Source: Solicoccozyma terricola (taxonomy: Eukaryota > Basidiomycota > Tremellomycetes > Filobasidiales > Piskurozymaceae). From it: 64,000 nt of DNA. Below the pieces are notes generated by a model. That model saw only the letters and a list, made by a program, of their open reading frames with translations. It was not told where the DNA came from and searched no databases. A program made the position numbers and the translations under genes. Of the stretch, positions 24,401-35,457 are shown piece after piece (positions within the stretch are counted from its first letter, which is position 1; every line of letters begins with the position of its first letter). The stretch lies in NCBI GenBank assembly GCA_001600875.1, contig BCLD01000004.1:446553-510552 (forward strand), given 5' to 3'.

Positions 24401-25472
24401 CACGTTTGATAGGTGTAGGTTTTGTAAACCCACCGTCGACGGAGAATGAAATTGTTTTCACATTACCAGAGGAGAGGTATGACGCAGTAACCGAATGATG
24501 GCTTTCGTTTATCGTAATTGCAAGATCATTCGTTGATGAGATGTTATCCAGAGAAGTGATTGATGTCGAGGAGGGAGTACCGTCTGATGAGAGTTTAAGA
24601 TATCCAAGTTGATTGCCTGAAAACCCATTGAGTGATGCGAATATGTGGATTGATGAGCCAGATGCTTCAACGTTGATTAATTGGCCATTCAATCTGATGA
24701 CAACAAGGATATATTCTTGTCCCGATAAGTAGATATTACGACGATCGGTGGAGAAAGACAACGAGGAGACTCTCACCCGACAGATGTAGCGTCCCATTCC
24801 CACTTCTTCATTCCATCTACTCCTCCGATTTTAAAGACTCTTAACCCATCTTGAATCCCAACATAATCACCGTCTTCCATTCGTTTCAGGATGATTTTTG
24901 GAGAAGGTGATTGAGAGAATGACGAGGAAGTAGGGAGTAGGGTTTCCCATATCAGGTGTCCGGTCGTGAATGAGAACAGACGAAGTGTCGGTTGTGATGT
25001 TCCAGAAACGACCAGGATTCCTGTGATGGATAGACAAGCGTGAGATGGACAAAAAACGAAGGGGAATAAGATGAGTGGTGAAAAAGATTGAACATTCACC
25101 TGCTGATTCGATTGTATACCACTGTATTAAATCTCGCTCATCTAATTGAATTCTCCAATCTAATGGAACCCCCCAAACCCCAATCAGTAATCTATTCGCA
25201 ATCCCCATCCTTCTCCCTCTGTCCCCTTTCCACTCACCAATTTCCCCTTCCCTACCATCCAGCACAGCCAAGACATTACTCCTCGTCCCAACCACCCACT
25301 TCTCCTTCCCTCCTTCTTTCCAAACCAATGGTGTCAAATCCTGTCTCGGAATACCAATCAGCGGTTTATGCCAATCAATAACGCCTGCTAGGGATTGTTG
25401 AACCGCCGTCACGATGGAGAGGAGGGTGAGGGAAGCGAGTAGGAGGGGGACTCCCAGACGGGAGGGAGACAT
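21485..25472 (-). CDS. EMC1: ER membrane protein complex subunit 1
   Basis: Thirteen exons (25472-25238, 25159-25100, 25020-24777, 24693-24234, 24121-24026, 23936-23835, 23768-23523, 23433-23116, 23041-22847, 22773-22256, 22175-22045, 21962-21802, 21721-21485) give 1000 residues. The N-terminus is a signal peptide (about 1-24), followed by IDWHKPLIGIP as in EMC1. The body carries WD/PQQ-like beta-propeller repeats. The C-terminal EMC1 domain includes TSTGKVFAIDSAHGNVVW, LLDPRRPVGILSKMDKEEML and TSPALLESTSLILATGLDIF. A membrane helix near the end (about 970-988) precedes a short cytosolic basic tail. The EMC inserts tail-anchored and multipass proteins into the ER membrane. The exon 10 acceptor was set at 22774 (73-nt intron); another 36 nt upstream would give an implausibly short 37-nt intron. 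Confidence 0.92.
23992..24008. repeat. G17 homopolymer inside an EMC1 intron
   Basis: A pure G run on the plus strand, poly-C in the EMC1 transcript, in the intron 24025-23937. Confidence 0.9.
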
Positions 25473-25949
25473 GGTAGAGAAGTGCGCGAGAGAGGTGGGT
25501 TTGGAGGTAGATGGGCGGGAGAGACAGCGCTGGATGGTAGGTTAGTAGCACCTCGGGTTCTGTTGACATGTCATTTCAATGGATGGTGTGGTTGGCATGT
25601 TACCTTATCAAATAAGCCTGAGAGGATCCACGTGACCCTCCCTTTCTCGCGGTCTCACGGTGTCCCCGCCCCCGCCCCCGCCTTCTGTACCCCCGCGTCT
25701 ATTTTACTCCCGGTGGTCAGTGACGATCTATGACGAAATGTGTGAATCATAGGACACCATAGTCGTCAGGTCGATGACGTAGAGATGGCGTTTGGATTGG
25801 ATTTCTCGCTTTCGCCACCTGCCCGAGCAGCTATATAAACCGCCCGTACTTCACGTCACTCCCACCTTCTCTTCTTTTCAACCAAACACACAAACACACA
25901 CACACACCCCACCCACCACCACCACTACCAACTCACACTTTTATTTACA
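25473..25949. other. Divergent promoter region EMC1/HSP12-like
   Basis: The 476 bp between two divergent starts contains a GC-rich CCCCCG repeat (about 25663-25682), a TATA box and a pyrimidine/CA-rich leader (about 25885-25920) just before the HSP12-like start. Confidence 0.7.
25832..25838 (+). promoter_or_regulatory. TATA box of the HSP12-like gene
   Basis: TATATAA lies 112 bp upstream of the HSP12-like ATG with a compact pyrimidine-rich leader after it. A strong TATA is typical of stress-induced, highly expressed fungal genes. Confidence 0.75.
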
Positions 25950-26336
25950 ATGGCTGACGCTGGACGAGAATCATTCACTGACAAGGTCGGAGCTGCTGTT
26001 AAGCCAAACTCTGAGAAGACCTACGTCGAGCAGGCAACTGACTACGTCAAGGGTACCTTGTGAGTCTCTTGCTCTCTCTTCTTCTTTTGATATATATATT
26101 CTTGGTATCCTAACCCCCGTCTCATCCTTCGCCTCAATTAGGGACTCGGTCGCCTCTGCTGTTCAACCTCAACAAGAGAAGTCTACCACCCAGAAGGTAC
26201 GTCTCACTACCATCGTTCCCCTTTTTTACTCCGAAGCGTTACAGATCTAAGAGCTGACATTTCTTACCAATGATTTGTTAATTCATAGATCGGAGACGCC
26301 GTATCTGGTGACACCAGGAACAAGGACATCGCTTGA
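25950..26336 (+). CDS. HSP12: Small hydrophilic stress protein, HSP12/HSP9 family
   Basis: Exons 25950-26059, 26142-26196 and 26289-26336 give 70 residues. The start MADAGRESFTDKVGAAVKP matches the family pattern (M.DAGR..FTDK), followed by YVEQATDYVKG and a highly charged, Gln/Asp-rich remainder. Yeast Hsp12 is 109 residues, so this is a short version. Hsp12 is unfolded in solution, forms amphipathic helices on membranes and protects them during heat, osmotic and stationary-phase stress. The TATA box and A/C-rich leader suggest strong inducible expression. Confidence 0.85.
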
Positions 26337-26966
26337 GCGAATCCTGCTTTAGGTCTCGATTTTCTTTTCGCATTCGGTTTATGACGAGGGTATGAGATGG
26401 AAATGAACAAGGATGAACGAGCAGCTTTTTCTACTACCCAATTTTCTGTAAAATGATTCATTGATATTCAATTTGTCCATTTTGTCAAATAACCTTTGGA
26501 ACATGTTCCCATTATTGCCGCATCACATTTTTCTCCTTTGCAATTGTACCTTGACTGAAAGCACATCTTGCAAACAACACAGGTTACATGCGAACTATAA
26601 GTTCCCTTGCAACGTGGCGCCTCAGCTATCTCTTGTACTACCCGCGTCGATGGAATGTCTCGCAACATGAACAACAGTCCAATTTTTCTTCTAAATCGCG
26701 TCCCGCAACCTCAACATTTTCCTCATATCTACCTTTCAACTGTATCTCACTATATCCACAACGTCCTTCCTTCAGAGCAAATATTTCAACAGGTGGCCCC
26801 TTCCAAAACGGCATGATACATAAACAATAGACTTGAGAATATGCACGGTGATGAACAATTAATCCTTAGTCTCAACACCTGAATATATAGATGATCAAGC
26901 CATCGACGAAAATACACACTTTCTCATTATCCGCCTTGTCTTCTCTTCTCATTCTCTTCACCGTAC
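26337..26966. other. Intergenic, convergent 3' ends of HSP12-like gene and SFT2
   Basis: About 630 bp, relatively AT-rich, probably a long HSP12 3' UTR plus the SFT2 3' flank. No exon chain or family motif is visible on either strand. Confidence 0.4.
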
Positions 26967-28185
26967 TCATATCGGCAAAAAACTTCCAGCACCTCTCGCC
27001 GCTGTAATCCGCCTCACACCCTTAAGGAATCAGCCGCCTGCATGGTCTTCCCAGTACAACGCAGCAAATAGCGAGAATAGAACTCACCCATCTGTCCACC
27101 GAATCGTAATGTCGTCAAACCACCAGGGAAATACGCTCCGAGGTAGACTAGAAGAGCGATTACTTGGACGATTGCTGCGAGGAGGGTACCTATTGTTGTT
27201 TTGAGCTGGTTCGTTGGGGGACGATGTGGAAGGTTCGAAGGTGGGCGGGAAAAAGAGATCGTTCGGGGTAGGTGATGTGGAGATGGTGTAATGGGTGAGG
27301 GTTGCAAACAGGAAAAGGACCGAGAATGAAAAGAAAACAGGGAACATTCCTCAGCTCGCGGATTTCTCCGAGTACCTAATCCTCCATCGATACTCACCCC
27401 AATCGCAAAATACAAAGTCAATCCTAGACTTCCAAAGTATGTCAACGAGAATGGTAATCGTTCCTGTGACATGAGATGTTTGAGATCTGATGGATATCGA
27501 GCGAAAATAGCCATAAACAGAAAACGAATCAGTGTCTGGGATATTCCGTCAGTCACAGAACCGCGCGCACGATTTATAGGACCCTGTAACACTGCGAACC
27601 CCAGCATGAATAACACTGATCCCAAAGTGAAAGCAAGAGCGAATTTGCGGGCTTTGAATGCGACTACCAGCGAGTAAGTGGATGCCACTCCTATCAGCAT
27701 TGGAGGATTTCATACCGAATGACGATGGAAGGTCGGCACTGACTAAGTGGAATTTGAAGAAAAGCTACAAAGAAGCAGATGAGACCACCTGCTATGCATC
27801 CTAGGAATCCGAGGAATCTTCATGGAGAAAAACAGTCAACTCAATCAGCGTATGCGTGGAGCGGAGAGATTGGGAAAAATGAAGACATTACCTCTCCCAC
27901 CGCTGTCATGTGCAACAGACCGTCGATCAATTATCCAGCTCTTTCTCAATCACTGCAAGCTACTATACTCACCGACAGCGCAAAGTACGCTTCCTCCTCG
28001 TCACTCCTATTCCCACTCCGTAAAGGCACATAATCCGAGACACTCGATGTGACGGTATTATAGAATCGATTGAAGGGATTGGTAGATGGTGCTGCGGCTG
28101 GTGGAGCGGAATCGTCTTGGACCGAGTTCGCCCATCTGAATCCTGACAGCTGAGAGCGGAAGGATTGTTGTGTTGGTGTGGCCAT
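26967..28185 (-). CDS. SFT2: Golgi-endosome traffic protein Sft2, four-pass membrane protein
   Basis: Exons 28185-27973, 27902-27892, 27817-27744, 27663-27398, 27205-27088 and 27001-26967 give 238 residues. The second exon is only 11 nt (CGGTGGGAGAG). It is needed to produce the family sequence SRWERFLGFLGCIAGG at the first membrane segment. Other matches are KARKFALAFTLGSVLFMLGF and YLGAYFPGG, with four hydrophobic segments overall. The N-terminal 70 residues are soluble and acidic near the membrane. Sft2 assists fusion of endosome-derived vesicles with the Golgi in parallel with Got1. The 192-nt intron (27397-27206) is longer than usual. The last exon replaces a spurious read-through end by ARGAGSFLPI. 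Confidence 0.88.
27892..27902 (-). other. 11-nt microexon of SFT2
   Basis: The exon is flanked by a CAG acceptor (27903-27905) and a GTAATG donor (from 27891). Introns are 70 nt upstream and 74 nt downstream. It restores frame and the conserved R-W-E-R residues before the first membrane helix. Confidence 0.8.
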
Positions 28186-28561
28186 GATGGATGGATGATG
28201 CCAACAGAGGTGAAAGCAAGCTGGCGATGCGTGGAATGTTGACAGTTGGGAGCGAGAGAGGGCGACACGTGATCGGTTGGCGTTCGTGGTATACATACCA
28301 CAACTGCATGACATCAATCCAAGCCATGCCATGGAATCAAACATGACGACGTATGGAAAAGTGTGTATGCATAGAGGTGCGTGTATACATGAAGTAGCTA
28401 TTACTAAAAGGAAAATCGAAAGGGGGAGAAGTATGATAAAAGGACAAAAATACCCAAAAAAAAAAAGCAGAATATACGTAAAACGTCCTTTTCTTTCGCA
28501 GACAACGAGCCTCGTGTGAAAACCAATGACCGATCCTTTCTCCCAGCCTCCAGTATACTTG
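28186..28561. other. SFT2 upstream region and 3' flank of the 750-residue protein gene
   Basis: About 375 bp holding the SFT2 promoter. No coding or structural feature is supported. Confidence 0.4.
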
Positions 28562-30814
28562 CTAATAGCGGTCGCGGTCGACTTGCGACCCGTAACCTAA
28601 TAACTCCGGCGTGAACAACACTCCATCCTGTAAGCTAGCTTTACGTCGTTGGATGAGAATATCCCTCGGTGAAGCTGGAGGCGACCTTGGCGTGACCAAC
28701 CGGGGCGAGTCAGGCATAAGGTCATATAACGGAGATCCAGGGAGTATCTGCTGCGGTGCTTTCCGTCGTTGAGATGGGAATCGTCCTAGCCTAGGAGACG
28801 TAGACGAGAGAGGTGGTGGTGATGATAAAGTAGGTTGAGAGAATGTATCATCCGTGTAGAATGGAGATCGGACCGCGGTAGGTTTATCCGTTGACACAGA
28901 AAGGGGACGTACGACACCTGGAGACCTCGACCTCGTCGGGGAGACCAATGGACTATCTGGGTCGCACTTTGCGCCAGATATCCCACCCTTCGACCTCGTT
29001 CTCTGATGCGAAGTCGTTTGTTGCGGAGTCGCCACAGGGAGCGAGATGAAGACGAGTTTACCTGATGGTCTATCCAAAGCGAGTGATAAATTGATACTAG
29101 ATGCGGTTTGTGGTGGGATTACTGTTGTGCTTCCTCGAGATAACGCGATAGGACTCGTCGGCGCTGGTAGAGGCGTCGACAACGATTTCGCCTTGCGGAT
29201 GATGACTTGCCATTTAATCGTCTCAAAGTCTTCACCTCCGTTATCCCCAGCATCAGACGACAAATTTTCAGAACATACGATATCAATCGAATACCCCGGA
29301 ATCGTCGTCATTGTATTCCGAGAGATGGTGATTTCATCATCACCTGATTCTTTCCGATAATCGTTTATTGACGAAGTTAACATGATACCGACCGCTGAAT
29401 CCTCTGAATCATCAAATGTTGTCAATTCCTCTGTTTCCTGACCCTCAAGCGAGATGGACCCGGGAGGGGAAGTTGGTGAGCTCCTTGCGCTGATACTAGT
29501 ATCACTCGAGATAGATCGTGGAGGAGGAGCTGAATGAACGAAAGGTTGAGCTAGTTGACCTTGAGGATGAGGTGGAGACGACGAAGATGTAAATTCAATC
29601 GATGGTCTTCTATTTGGCCAATACTTCAAGTTACTTCGACCTGGACTCGGTGGCATAGGTTTCAAAGGTGCAATAAGAAGTTCACTCGGAGAGTTTGATT
29701 TGTCGGATTTTATTATCTGATCTGACGACCCGGTTGAATTTATACGAGTTATCGAAGATGCTACCGATGCCGATGCCGATACTGGTGATCTTTCATGGGA
29801 TGAAGCGTTGGGTTGCGGTGGTGGGTTGGTGGTCGTATTCCGCTGAAACACCAAGGGAGTAAGATGAGGTGATTTCCAAGTCCGATTTAGGTTCCTCTTA
29901 AGAGGAGATAGTGGAGTTAATTTTCCAGTTGATTGAATCCTTAAAGTAGATGGCGGTGCGGACGGCGGTGGCGGTGTGACCGGTCGTTTGAAATTCTCAA
30001 TCCCTTCTTCCAATTTGATCAAAGACGGACAAGATAAAGTTGATCTATCCGTTTCCATCTCCATTTCCATCTCCTTTGTCGTCTGAATCATGGATGAATC
30101 CATTAATTTACATTGTAAATCGGCTAAATCCTCCATGACATTCAATGATTTAATAGGTCTTCCATCTATTGGTGGCATTGGATTAGAAATTATCATATTT
30201 CCTCTTGGTCGTTGTTGTAGTTGATCACAGTCTTCATCATCTGATAAAGCACTCGAGTTGTTGGCTTTATGTCTTGAGAACCACATTCGTGGATGAATAC
30301 GATCTCCACTTGATTCTGAAACTCCTCTTGGTCTGATTTTTTTCATCATCATCATCGACGGTGTCGTTGTTGAATTATTCGTATTCGATGATACGCGTTT
30401 AATATGATTTCCTAGACAATCAGGGGTTCTTTCAATCATAATTCTCCCACCGAAATCATCTTCTAATTCATTCAATTCATTCAATTCTGTTCCTTTCAAT
30501 GATGAAGAATGTGATGATGATTCAGATCTACCGAAAGAGAAACTACCTGATTTGAACCTTCGTATTCGATTCGAACTCGTTGTTGTCGTTGGGGTTGTTG
30601 TAGTTGTTGTTGTTGTTGTTGTTGTTGTACCACCAACGCTGGATATTGAAGTGTTGTGACGTTTAGTAGGTGATGGAGGTGGAGAAGTAAACATGAGACG
30701 ACCACGGTCCCTCTCAGAAAAGGGAAGGTAAGATGGAACGGAAGGTGAAGGAGGGGTAGGAGAGGTTGGAGTCCGATCGGTCGGGTTGGATCTGAAGAAT
30801 CCAAGAGGAGCCAT
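28562..30814 (-). CDS. 750-residue disordered protein of unknown function, single exon
   Basis: One uninterrupted frame with ATG at 30814, unusual in this intron-rich region. I do not recognise it. The sequence is Ser/Pro/Thr-rich throughout, with many SP and TP sites (SPPPSPTKRH near the start, SPTRSRSPGV late), a poly-Thr run at about 64-76 coded by ACA/ACC codons, and poly-Asn/Ser patches. A short segment with more order sits at about 520-590 (FETIKWQVIIRKAKSL and KLVFISLPVA). The SP/TP density suggests a phosphorylated regulatory protein, but this is inference. A 5'-UTR intron with a GTGAGT donor near 31079 is possible. Confidence 0.75.
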   Translation of the reverse strand: MAPLGFFRSNPTDRTPTSPTPPSPSVPSYLPFSERDRGRLMFTSPPPSPTKRHNTSISSVGGTTTTTTTTTTTTPTTTTSSNRIRRFKSGSFSFGRSESSSHSSSLKGTELNELNELEDDFGGRIMIERTPDCLGNHIKRVSSNTNNSTTTPSMMMMKKIRPRGVSESSGDRIHPRMWFSRHKANNSSALSDDEDCDQLQQRPRGNMIISNPMPPIDGRPIKSLNVMEDLADLQCKLMDSSMIQTTKEMEMEMETDRSTLSCPSLIKLEEGIENFKRPVTPPPPSAPPSTLRIQSTGKLTPLSPLKRNLNRTWKSPHLTPLVFQRNTTTNPPPQPNASSHERSPVSASASVASSITRINSTGSSDQIIKSDKSNSPSELLIAPLKPMPPSPGRSNLKYWPNRRPSIEFTSSSSPPHPQGQLAQPFVHSAPPPRSISSDTSISARSSPTSPPGSISLEGQETEELTTFDDSEDSAVGIMLTSSINDYRKESGDDEITISRNTMTTIPGYSIDIVCSENLSSDAGDNGGEDFETIKWQVIIRKAKSLSTPLPAPTSPIALSRGSTTVIPPQTASSINLSLALDRPSGKLVFISLPVATPQQTTSHQRTRSKGGISGAKCDPDSPLVSPTRSRSPGVVRPLSVSTDKPTAVRSPFYTDDTFSQPTLSSPPPLSSTSPRLGRFPSQRRKAPQQILPGSPLYDLMPDSPRLVTPRSPPASPRDILIQRRKASLQDGVLFTPELLGYGSQVDRDRY
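30604..30629 (-). repeat. Trinucleotide repeat coding poly-Thr
   Basis: TTG repeats on the plus strand (ACA/ACC in the gene) code a run of about 11 threonines in the 750-residue protein. Confidence 0.85.
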
Positions 30815-32982
30815 GGTTGCGCGGGGGAGGGGGGGGGGGGGGGCCCGGGAGGGGTTTCTTTTCTGTTCTTTTCTTTTCTTTCTTCTTTTTCCACTGATGG
30901 ACCGGGGAGGGAGGATTTGTTCGTTGAGGAAGGGATGTGAGAACGATTGAAGGAATGGTGTTGTAAGAGCTGATGAGGTGGTAGCGATATAATGGAAAAC
31001 CTATGTTACCTCGTGTCAGTCATCAGAAGCTTCGAAACGAGAGAACCCCTATGGTTGCCTATCCAAACCAAACTCACCCGAAATGAAACCTCTCTACCGT
31101 CGGATAAAACGATCGTGGTGCGTACGTAGTTCGCAATGAAAAAAAGGAGAGAGAGTGTGTGTAGAGAGTGTGTGTGTGGTTGTCGAGGATCAAGACTAGT
31201 AGACGACCCGTTCTCCAACCTTGGACCTCCTCCGAAGGTTCGGCTACGTGTAGGAGAATGGGAGTTGTGTGAACGTGATTTGAGTGTTCTGTCTGTGCCT
31301 GGCGCGCGACGCGACGGGCCCGGGATCCGACAAGCGCGCACTTAAATGAGTGAAGGGTGGCGCGGGTGGCGAGGGCGGGAGGCGCGGGCGGGAGGAAGGC
31401 GCGGGAGGGAAGGCGCAGGGGGCGGGGCGGGTACTCGGGTACGCTACTGCGGAGTACATCGTCTACCATGCTCATGTCATCACACACCTAATGTCACGTA
31501 AGTCAAACAAAATCAATAGCATCAGCAACGGGACACAGAAGACCACACGCCACTGCCGACCACTCAAATCCGAACACCGAACAGAACAAAACCCGTTTTC
31601 TCTCTTCGTGTTTTGGGCTAAGCTAATTCCCGAAAACAACCCCATTTTTTATTTTTTGTTTTTTGTTTGGGAAAGATCACCTGCCCACGTTCCCGGAAAC
31701 GCCACTTGCATCCGAACTAGGACCTTGACGATGGCGTTTTTTTTTCTCTTCCATTTACCGGTTTCTTGTTTCCTCATGGTTTTTGGGTATCCCAAAAAAA
31801 GAAATCCAGCAATACCCAAAATACTGCAATACCGTCGTTACTCATATGTGACTTGATGATGGGCGAGCCCCCGGGGAAAGGGTGGGGATAAGGACGAACT
31901 ACAGCAAAGGTGTCCCAAGAGGTGAAAAAACGAATGAACCGAGTTTTACAAGACGATCGATCCATGATGAAGTAAAGGGGGCAAAACCCCTTCATTCTGT
32001 TCTGGGTTCAGGCATCTTCCTCGATTCTTCCTCTGCGGGTTGGGTTATCGAATATTTCACTATCCCCCCGCCCCCCCTCCCCACTTTCGGGCCCCGAACA
32101 CATAGGGTAAAAGACTCTTTGGGCTTTTCTTGGGTAGTACCTAGAAACATGGGGAAGGGCCACCGATATGGAGTGTAGCTATTCGGGTGCGGATATACCT
32201 GTTTCCAACTATCAAAATTTTCGTCACTCCGCTACTTTTGGGCATACATAACCCTACCGCCCCCTCCTCCCTGCTATAGTAACTGGGCTACCCGACTTTG
32301 ACAACCTTTCAAATCAGGTCAGGTGACATGGTAAATGATCTGCTCTTAGCCCATCCGTGACATAGGTAGTGTCAAGGTCACAAAAACAGGTACTCTGATG
32401 TGCGCGCGGGGGGTTATGGTACATGCCGATACCAAGGAAGAGGTGGTTCTTGGCCCTGCCGAGGCGAGGAACGTAGGATTGCGGATAGATAGATGTCGGG
32501 GGTGGTGGTGCCATGGATCTGGTCGGATTCAAAGCACTGGAAAGAGGGTGGCGGATGTGGGGGTGGCGGGGGCCGGGTGGCGTGGGTTGGGGTATCAATT
32601 AATGGGGATTTCCATGTTACGCGTCAGTTTCGCATCATCGGAGGGTTGGTTGTTCGTGACGTGGACAGGAGGCAGCACGGTGAGTACCTCGTCGAGAACG
32701 ATTCAAACGTTTCGAATTGCTCTTGTTCTTATCATCAACATCATCATCCAAGCCTTGTGAGTGTCAATCCCTCTTTCGATCTTACTTTTCGTGAGCGACA
32801 TTCGTCTCTCTTGCTGCTAGTGCAAACGTTTCTCTGCCACTGGCAAACAATGCGTTATCGCACCGAGACAACCCCGAGCCCCCACCCCTCCTTCCATCAG
32901 AGTCATTGATGATAAAACTCTTTCTAATCAATATTCACACTGTGCTACCTCGCGGTTGAGAAATCGATCCGCGAGAATGAGC
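30815..32982. other. Gene-poor stretch upstream of the 750-residue protein gene
   Basis: About 2.2 kb. The first 300 bp include a G16 run (30828-30843) and probably the leader and promoter of the minus-strand gene. GC-rich GGCGCGGG repeats lie near 31360-31430. Plus- and minus-strand ORFs up to 168 residues occur, but they lack splice logic and family motifs. A diverged pseudogene or a non-coding transcript cannot be excluded. Confidence 0.4.
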
Positions 32983-33189
32983 TTAAATCTTTACAACGGT
33001 AACTGAGCCTCTTGATGGAAAAAAAAAGGAACCGATTCGTTGCTTTTTCGTGGTTTTTCCGAGTTTGGTATTGCCACTCCTTTTCGGGGAGGTGGATACT
33101 GGCTTGGGGCTATCCGATTGCACGATCGATGGGTGGTCTCGTACGGCAGCTTGAGCGATGTTGGCACGTCGTTTCGGATTGAACTGCAT
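32983..33189 (-). CDS. Possible small basic protein (68 residues), tentative
   Basis: A short frame (ATG at 33189) codes a basic, Ser/Thr-rich peptide: MQFNPKRRANIAQAAVRDHP at the start, later KLGKTTKKQRIGSFFFPSRG. The composition looks protein-like and an AT-rich TATA-type stretch (about 33285-33300) lies 100 bp upstream. The frame also stays open 5' of the ATG, so this may instead be the last exon of a longer or decayed gene. No family is recognised. Confidence 0.3.
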   Translation of the reverse strand: MQFNPKRRANIAQAAVRDHPSIVQSDSPKPVSTSPKRSGNTKLGKTTKKQRIGSFFFPSRGSVTVVKI

Positions 33190-33914
33190 GCTGATCTTAC
33201 CCTCCTGCTTTTCCTCGTCTTTTAGGATTAGAATCGGTCAAGCTTTGGCGTTTGGTGGTTTTGTCGATTGTATTTTGAGAAATTTATAATATATATGTGC
33301 ACATCTACCAGTCCAAATCTCCGTTTGATTCGCCGCCCTATATATGTTCCAGAACGATCCCGTCAGTCTCGCCCAACTGTTCAGGTAACATGTCTTCAAG
33401 TGATAACAGATGAAAATATATATTCATTGCCATGTCAATGACTAAGCATATCTACGAGGACGGTTCCTCCGCACCGAGCTGAAGTAGACGACTAGGCAAC
33501 AACACAAATGCTCGGAGTGATATATCACAGATGCAATATATATTCTCATTGCCATGCACTACAGACGACTACAAGCTAAACGACCTTGAGTCGATGCGAT
33601 CCTTGGGGATACAAATGTGATGGTACCAAAAGTATACATTTTAGGGAAGCGCGGGGGAGGAATACAAGAGAAGACGATTAGGAAGAAAAGGAAAAAGAAA
33701 ACCGGGTTTTTTTTTCACCAAACGATTCATACGTTTCTATGTTTCCTGGTGGGTGTCGTGATTAAGAAAAAGAACAGAAAGAAAATTACGTTGCAGGTGT
33801 ATGGAGTCGAATGCTTTGACGGTCAACGAAAGCGAGGCGTCGAGGTGGGTGGGGGGTGGCCGTTGGGTTGATGAGTCTCCCTTTGGTTGGTCGATGCCGG
33901 GATGTATGCTTTTT
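33190..33914. other. Intergenic with AT-rich repeats, 3' side of the kinase gene
   Basis: About 725 bp. Two imperfect copies of a roughly 30-bp unit containing CAGATG, AATATATATT and CATTGCCATG lie at about 33406-33435 and 33527-33556. No larger gene is supported. Confidence 0.45.
33406..33556. repeat. Pair of imperfect direct repeats, spacing about 121 bp
   Basis: Both copies read CAGATG, then 1-4 A-rich bases, then ATATATATT, then CATTGCCATG with a 2-bp indel. The flanks also share GACTA/GACGACTA words, suggesting an old local duplication. Confidence 0.6.
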
Positions 33915-35457
33915 TTATAGGATAAACGGGTTGAGGTGGCGTGGACTTATCTCGATCATAGTTGGATGCATGATCCGAAGAGATTCCCGATGTTTGATGT
34001 AATTATTCATCTTGTCGGTCCCGCTGTGGCCCGAACCCTCGTCAAGAGTAAATGCCACTTCGGGGATGGGGGGTATCGAAGCAACATCGATGACTATGGC
34101 CTCGGGTGTGGGTGGTAGCGAGTTGCTATCGGCAGACGATGATCTACTCCTACAGATGGCGTTGAGAGCGGGTGAAGATGATTCCAATTGAGGAGTGTGT
34201 TGATAAGTCACTGCCTCGACGGTGGTGTAAGAGTAGTCTGAGACGTATGACTCGGATGATGATGTCGAACAAGGGTGGTGCTCGTAGACAGGTGGAGGTG
34301 GTGGTAGCTGAACGAGTGGTCCTATTTGGCGGGGTCGAGAAACCGACGCAGCTGCGGCCTGCGCGGCTGAGTGAGCGTTCAATAACTCTACCTCGGACAT
34401 GTTGAAGGTGTCAATGTCCTCGATGAGTTGGCGTAATTGCTTGAGCGTCAGTCTAGTACGAGGGTCGACCTCGAATATCCGTCGGAGGACGTAGTTGAGA
34501 CTCTTGGAGATGGGTAGGATCGAGCGGAGGAAGTTGGGGTTTTGGAGGAAAGCACGGAAGGTCTCATCGTTTGGGCATGCCTGTCGCCAAGGGTTGCGAC
34601 CGCATGTGAGGTTGACTAGTATCACACCGAGGGACCAGACGTCGTTGGATTGGGTGGAATATGAATCCAGTCGATCGAAGATACCGCCTTGACATTCTGA
34701 TCCAGGGGAGAGGAAGGGGGGCGGGGGGGGGGACGACATAAAGTCAGCGTCACTGCATGACCAACGAAGAACCGTGAATAACGTACCTGGAGACATGTAA
34801 AAAGTACTGCCACAACCAAAGTCCCTCGACATTCTCTCCGACGTTGCCAGTCCGAAGTCTGCTACGTAGACATCTTGTCCCTCGTTGGTGCATAATATAT
34901 TTTCGGGCTTTAGGTCGCGGTGGTAGATGCCTAAAGTGTGGCAATATTGGACAGCGTCGATGATTTGAAGGAACACTCGTTTGATGAGCTGGTCATCGCC
35001 AATATACTAAGAGGGGGACGGGGGGGGGCACGAGTTCAGCATCCCCTACACAGTATCAGCCAACCCTATGCTACAACACCCGACTCACCCGTTGCCTCTC
35101 TGTGATCATTCCGAACAAATCTCCGTTCTCACAGTAGTCCATGATAACGTAGATCGAGTCGCCTTCCTCTACTATCCGACGCATGGCAACGACATGTGGA
35201 TGCTCACTAGCCAGCTGATGAAGAGCCAATTCCCGTCGTTGAAATTGTCGTTGTCGTGAGTCCAAACCGGAGGTGGTCAAACACTTGACGGCATACTGCC
35301 GTGCGCGGGATGACCGATAGCCTCTAGAGACGTCGACGGCACGATACACAACCCCGTATGCGCCGTAGCCTAGAATGGATACAAGTTCCAGACGCGCACT
35401 GTCGATGCGGTGACCCAAGAGGTGACGTCCGTCGGGGGCGATGTGTCCAACAGTCAT
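33915..35457 (-). CDS. Ser/Thr protein kinase of the Ran1/Pat1-Sks1-Vhs1 group
   Basis: Exons 35457-35089, 35006-34787 and 34696-33915 give 456 residues. The kinase domain covers about 22-320 with all key motifs: glycine loop GYGAYG (30-35), AVKCL (Lys58), HRDLKPEN (Asp154), ADFGLA (Asp173). The activation segment ends YMSPEC, with SPE in place of APE, as in the Ran1 group. The C-terminal 140 residues are Ser/Pro-rich and disordered with a Pro run. In fission yeast Ran1/Pat1 represses meiosis and mating; budding-yeast Sks1/Vhs1 act in glucose and cell-cycle responses. The role here cannot be read from sequence. Both introns carry long C runs shortly before their acceptors. Confidence 0.9.

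Noticed and set aside
31006..31487. Minus-strand ORFs of 111-137 residues upstream of the 750-residue protein
   Set aside because: They run through GC-rich repeats and a probable 5'-UTR intron; no coherent protein pattern.
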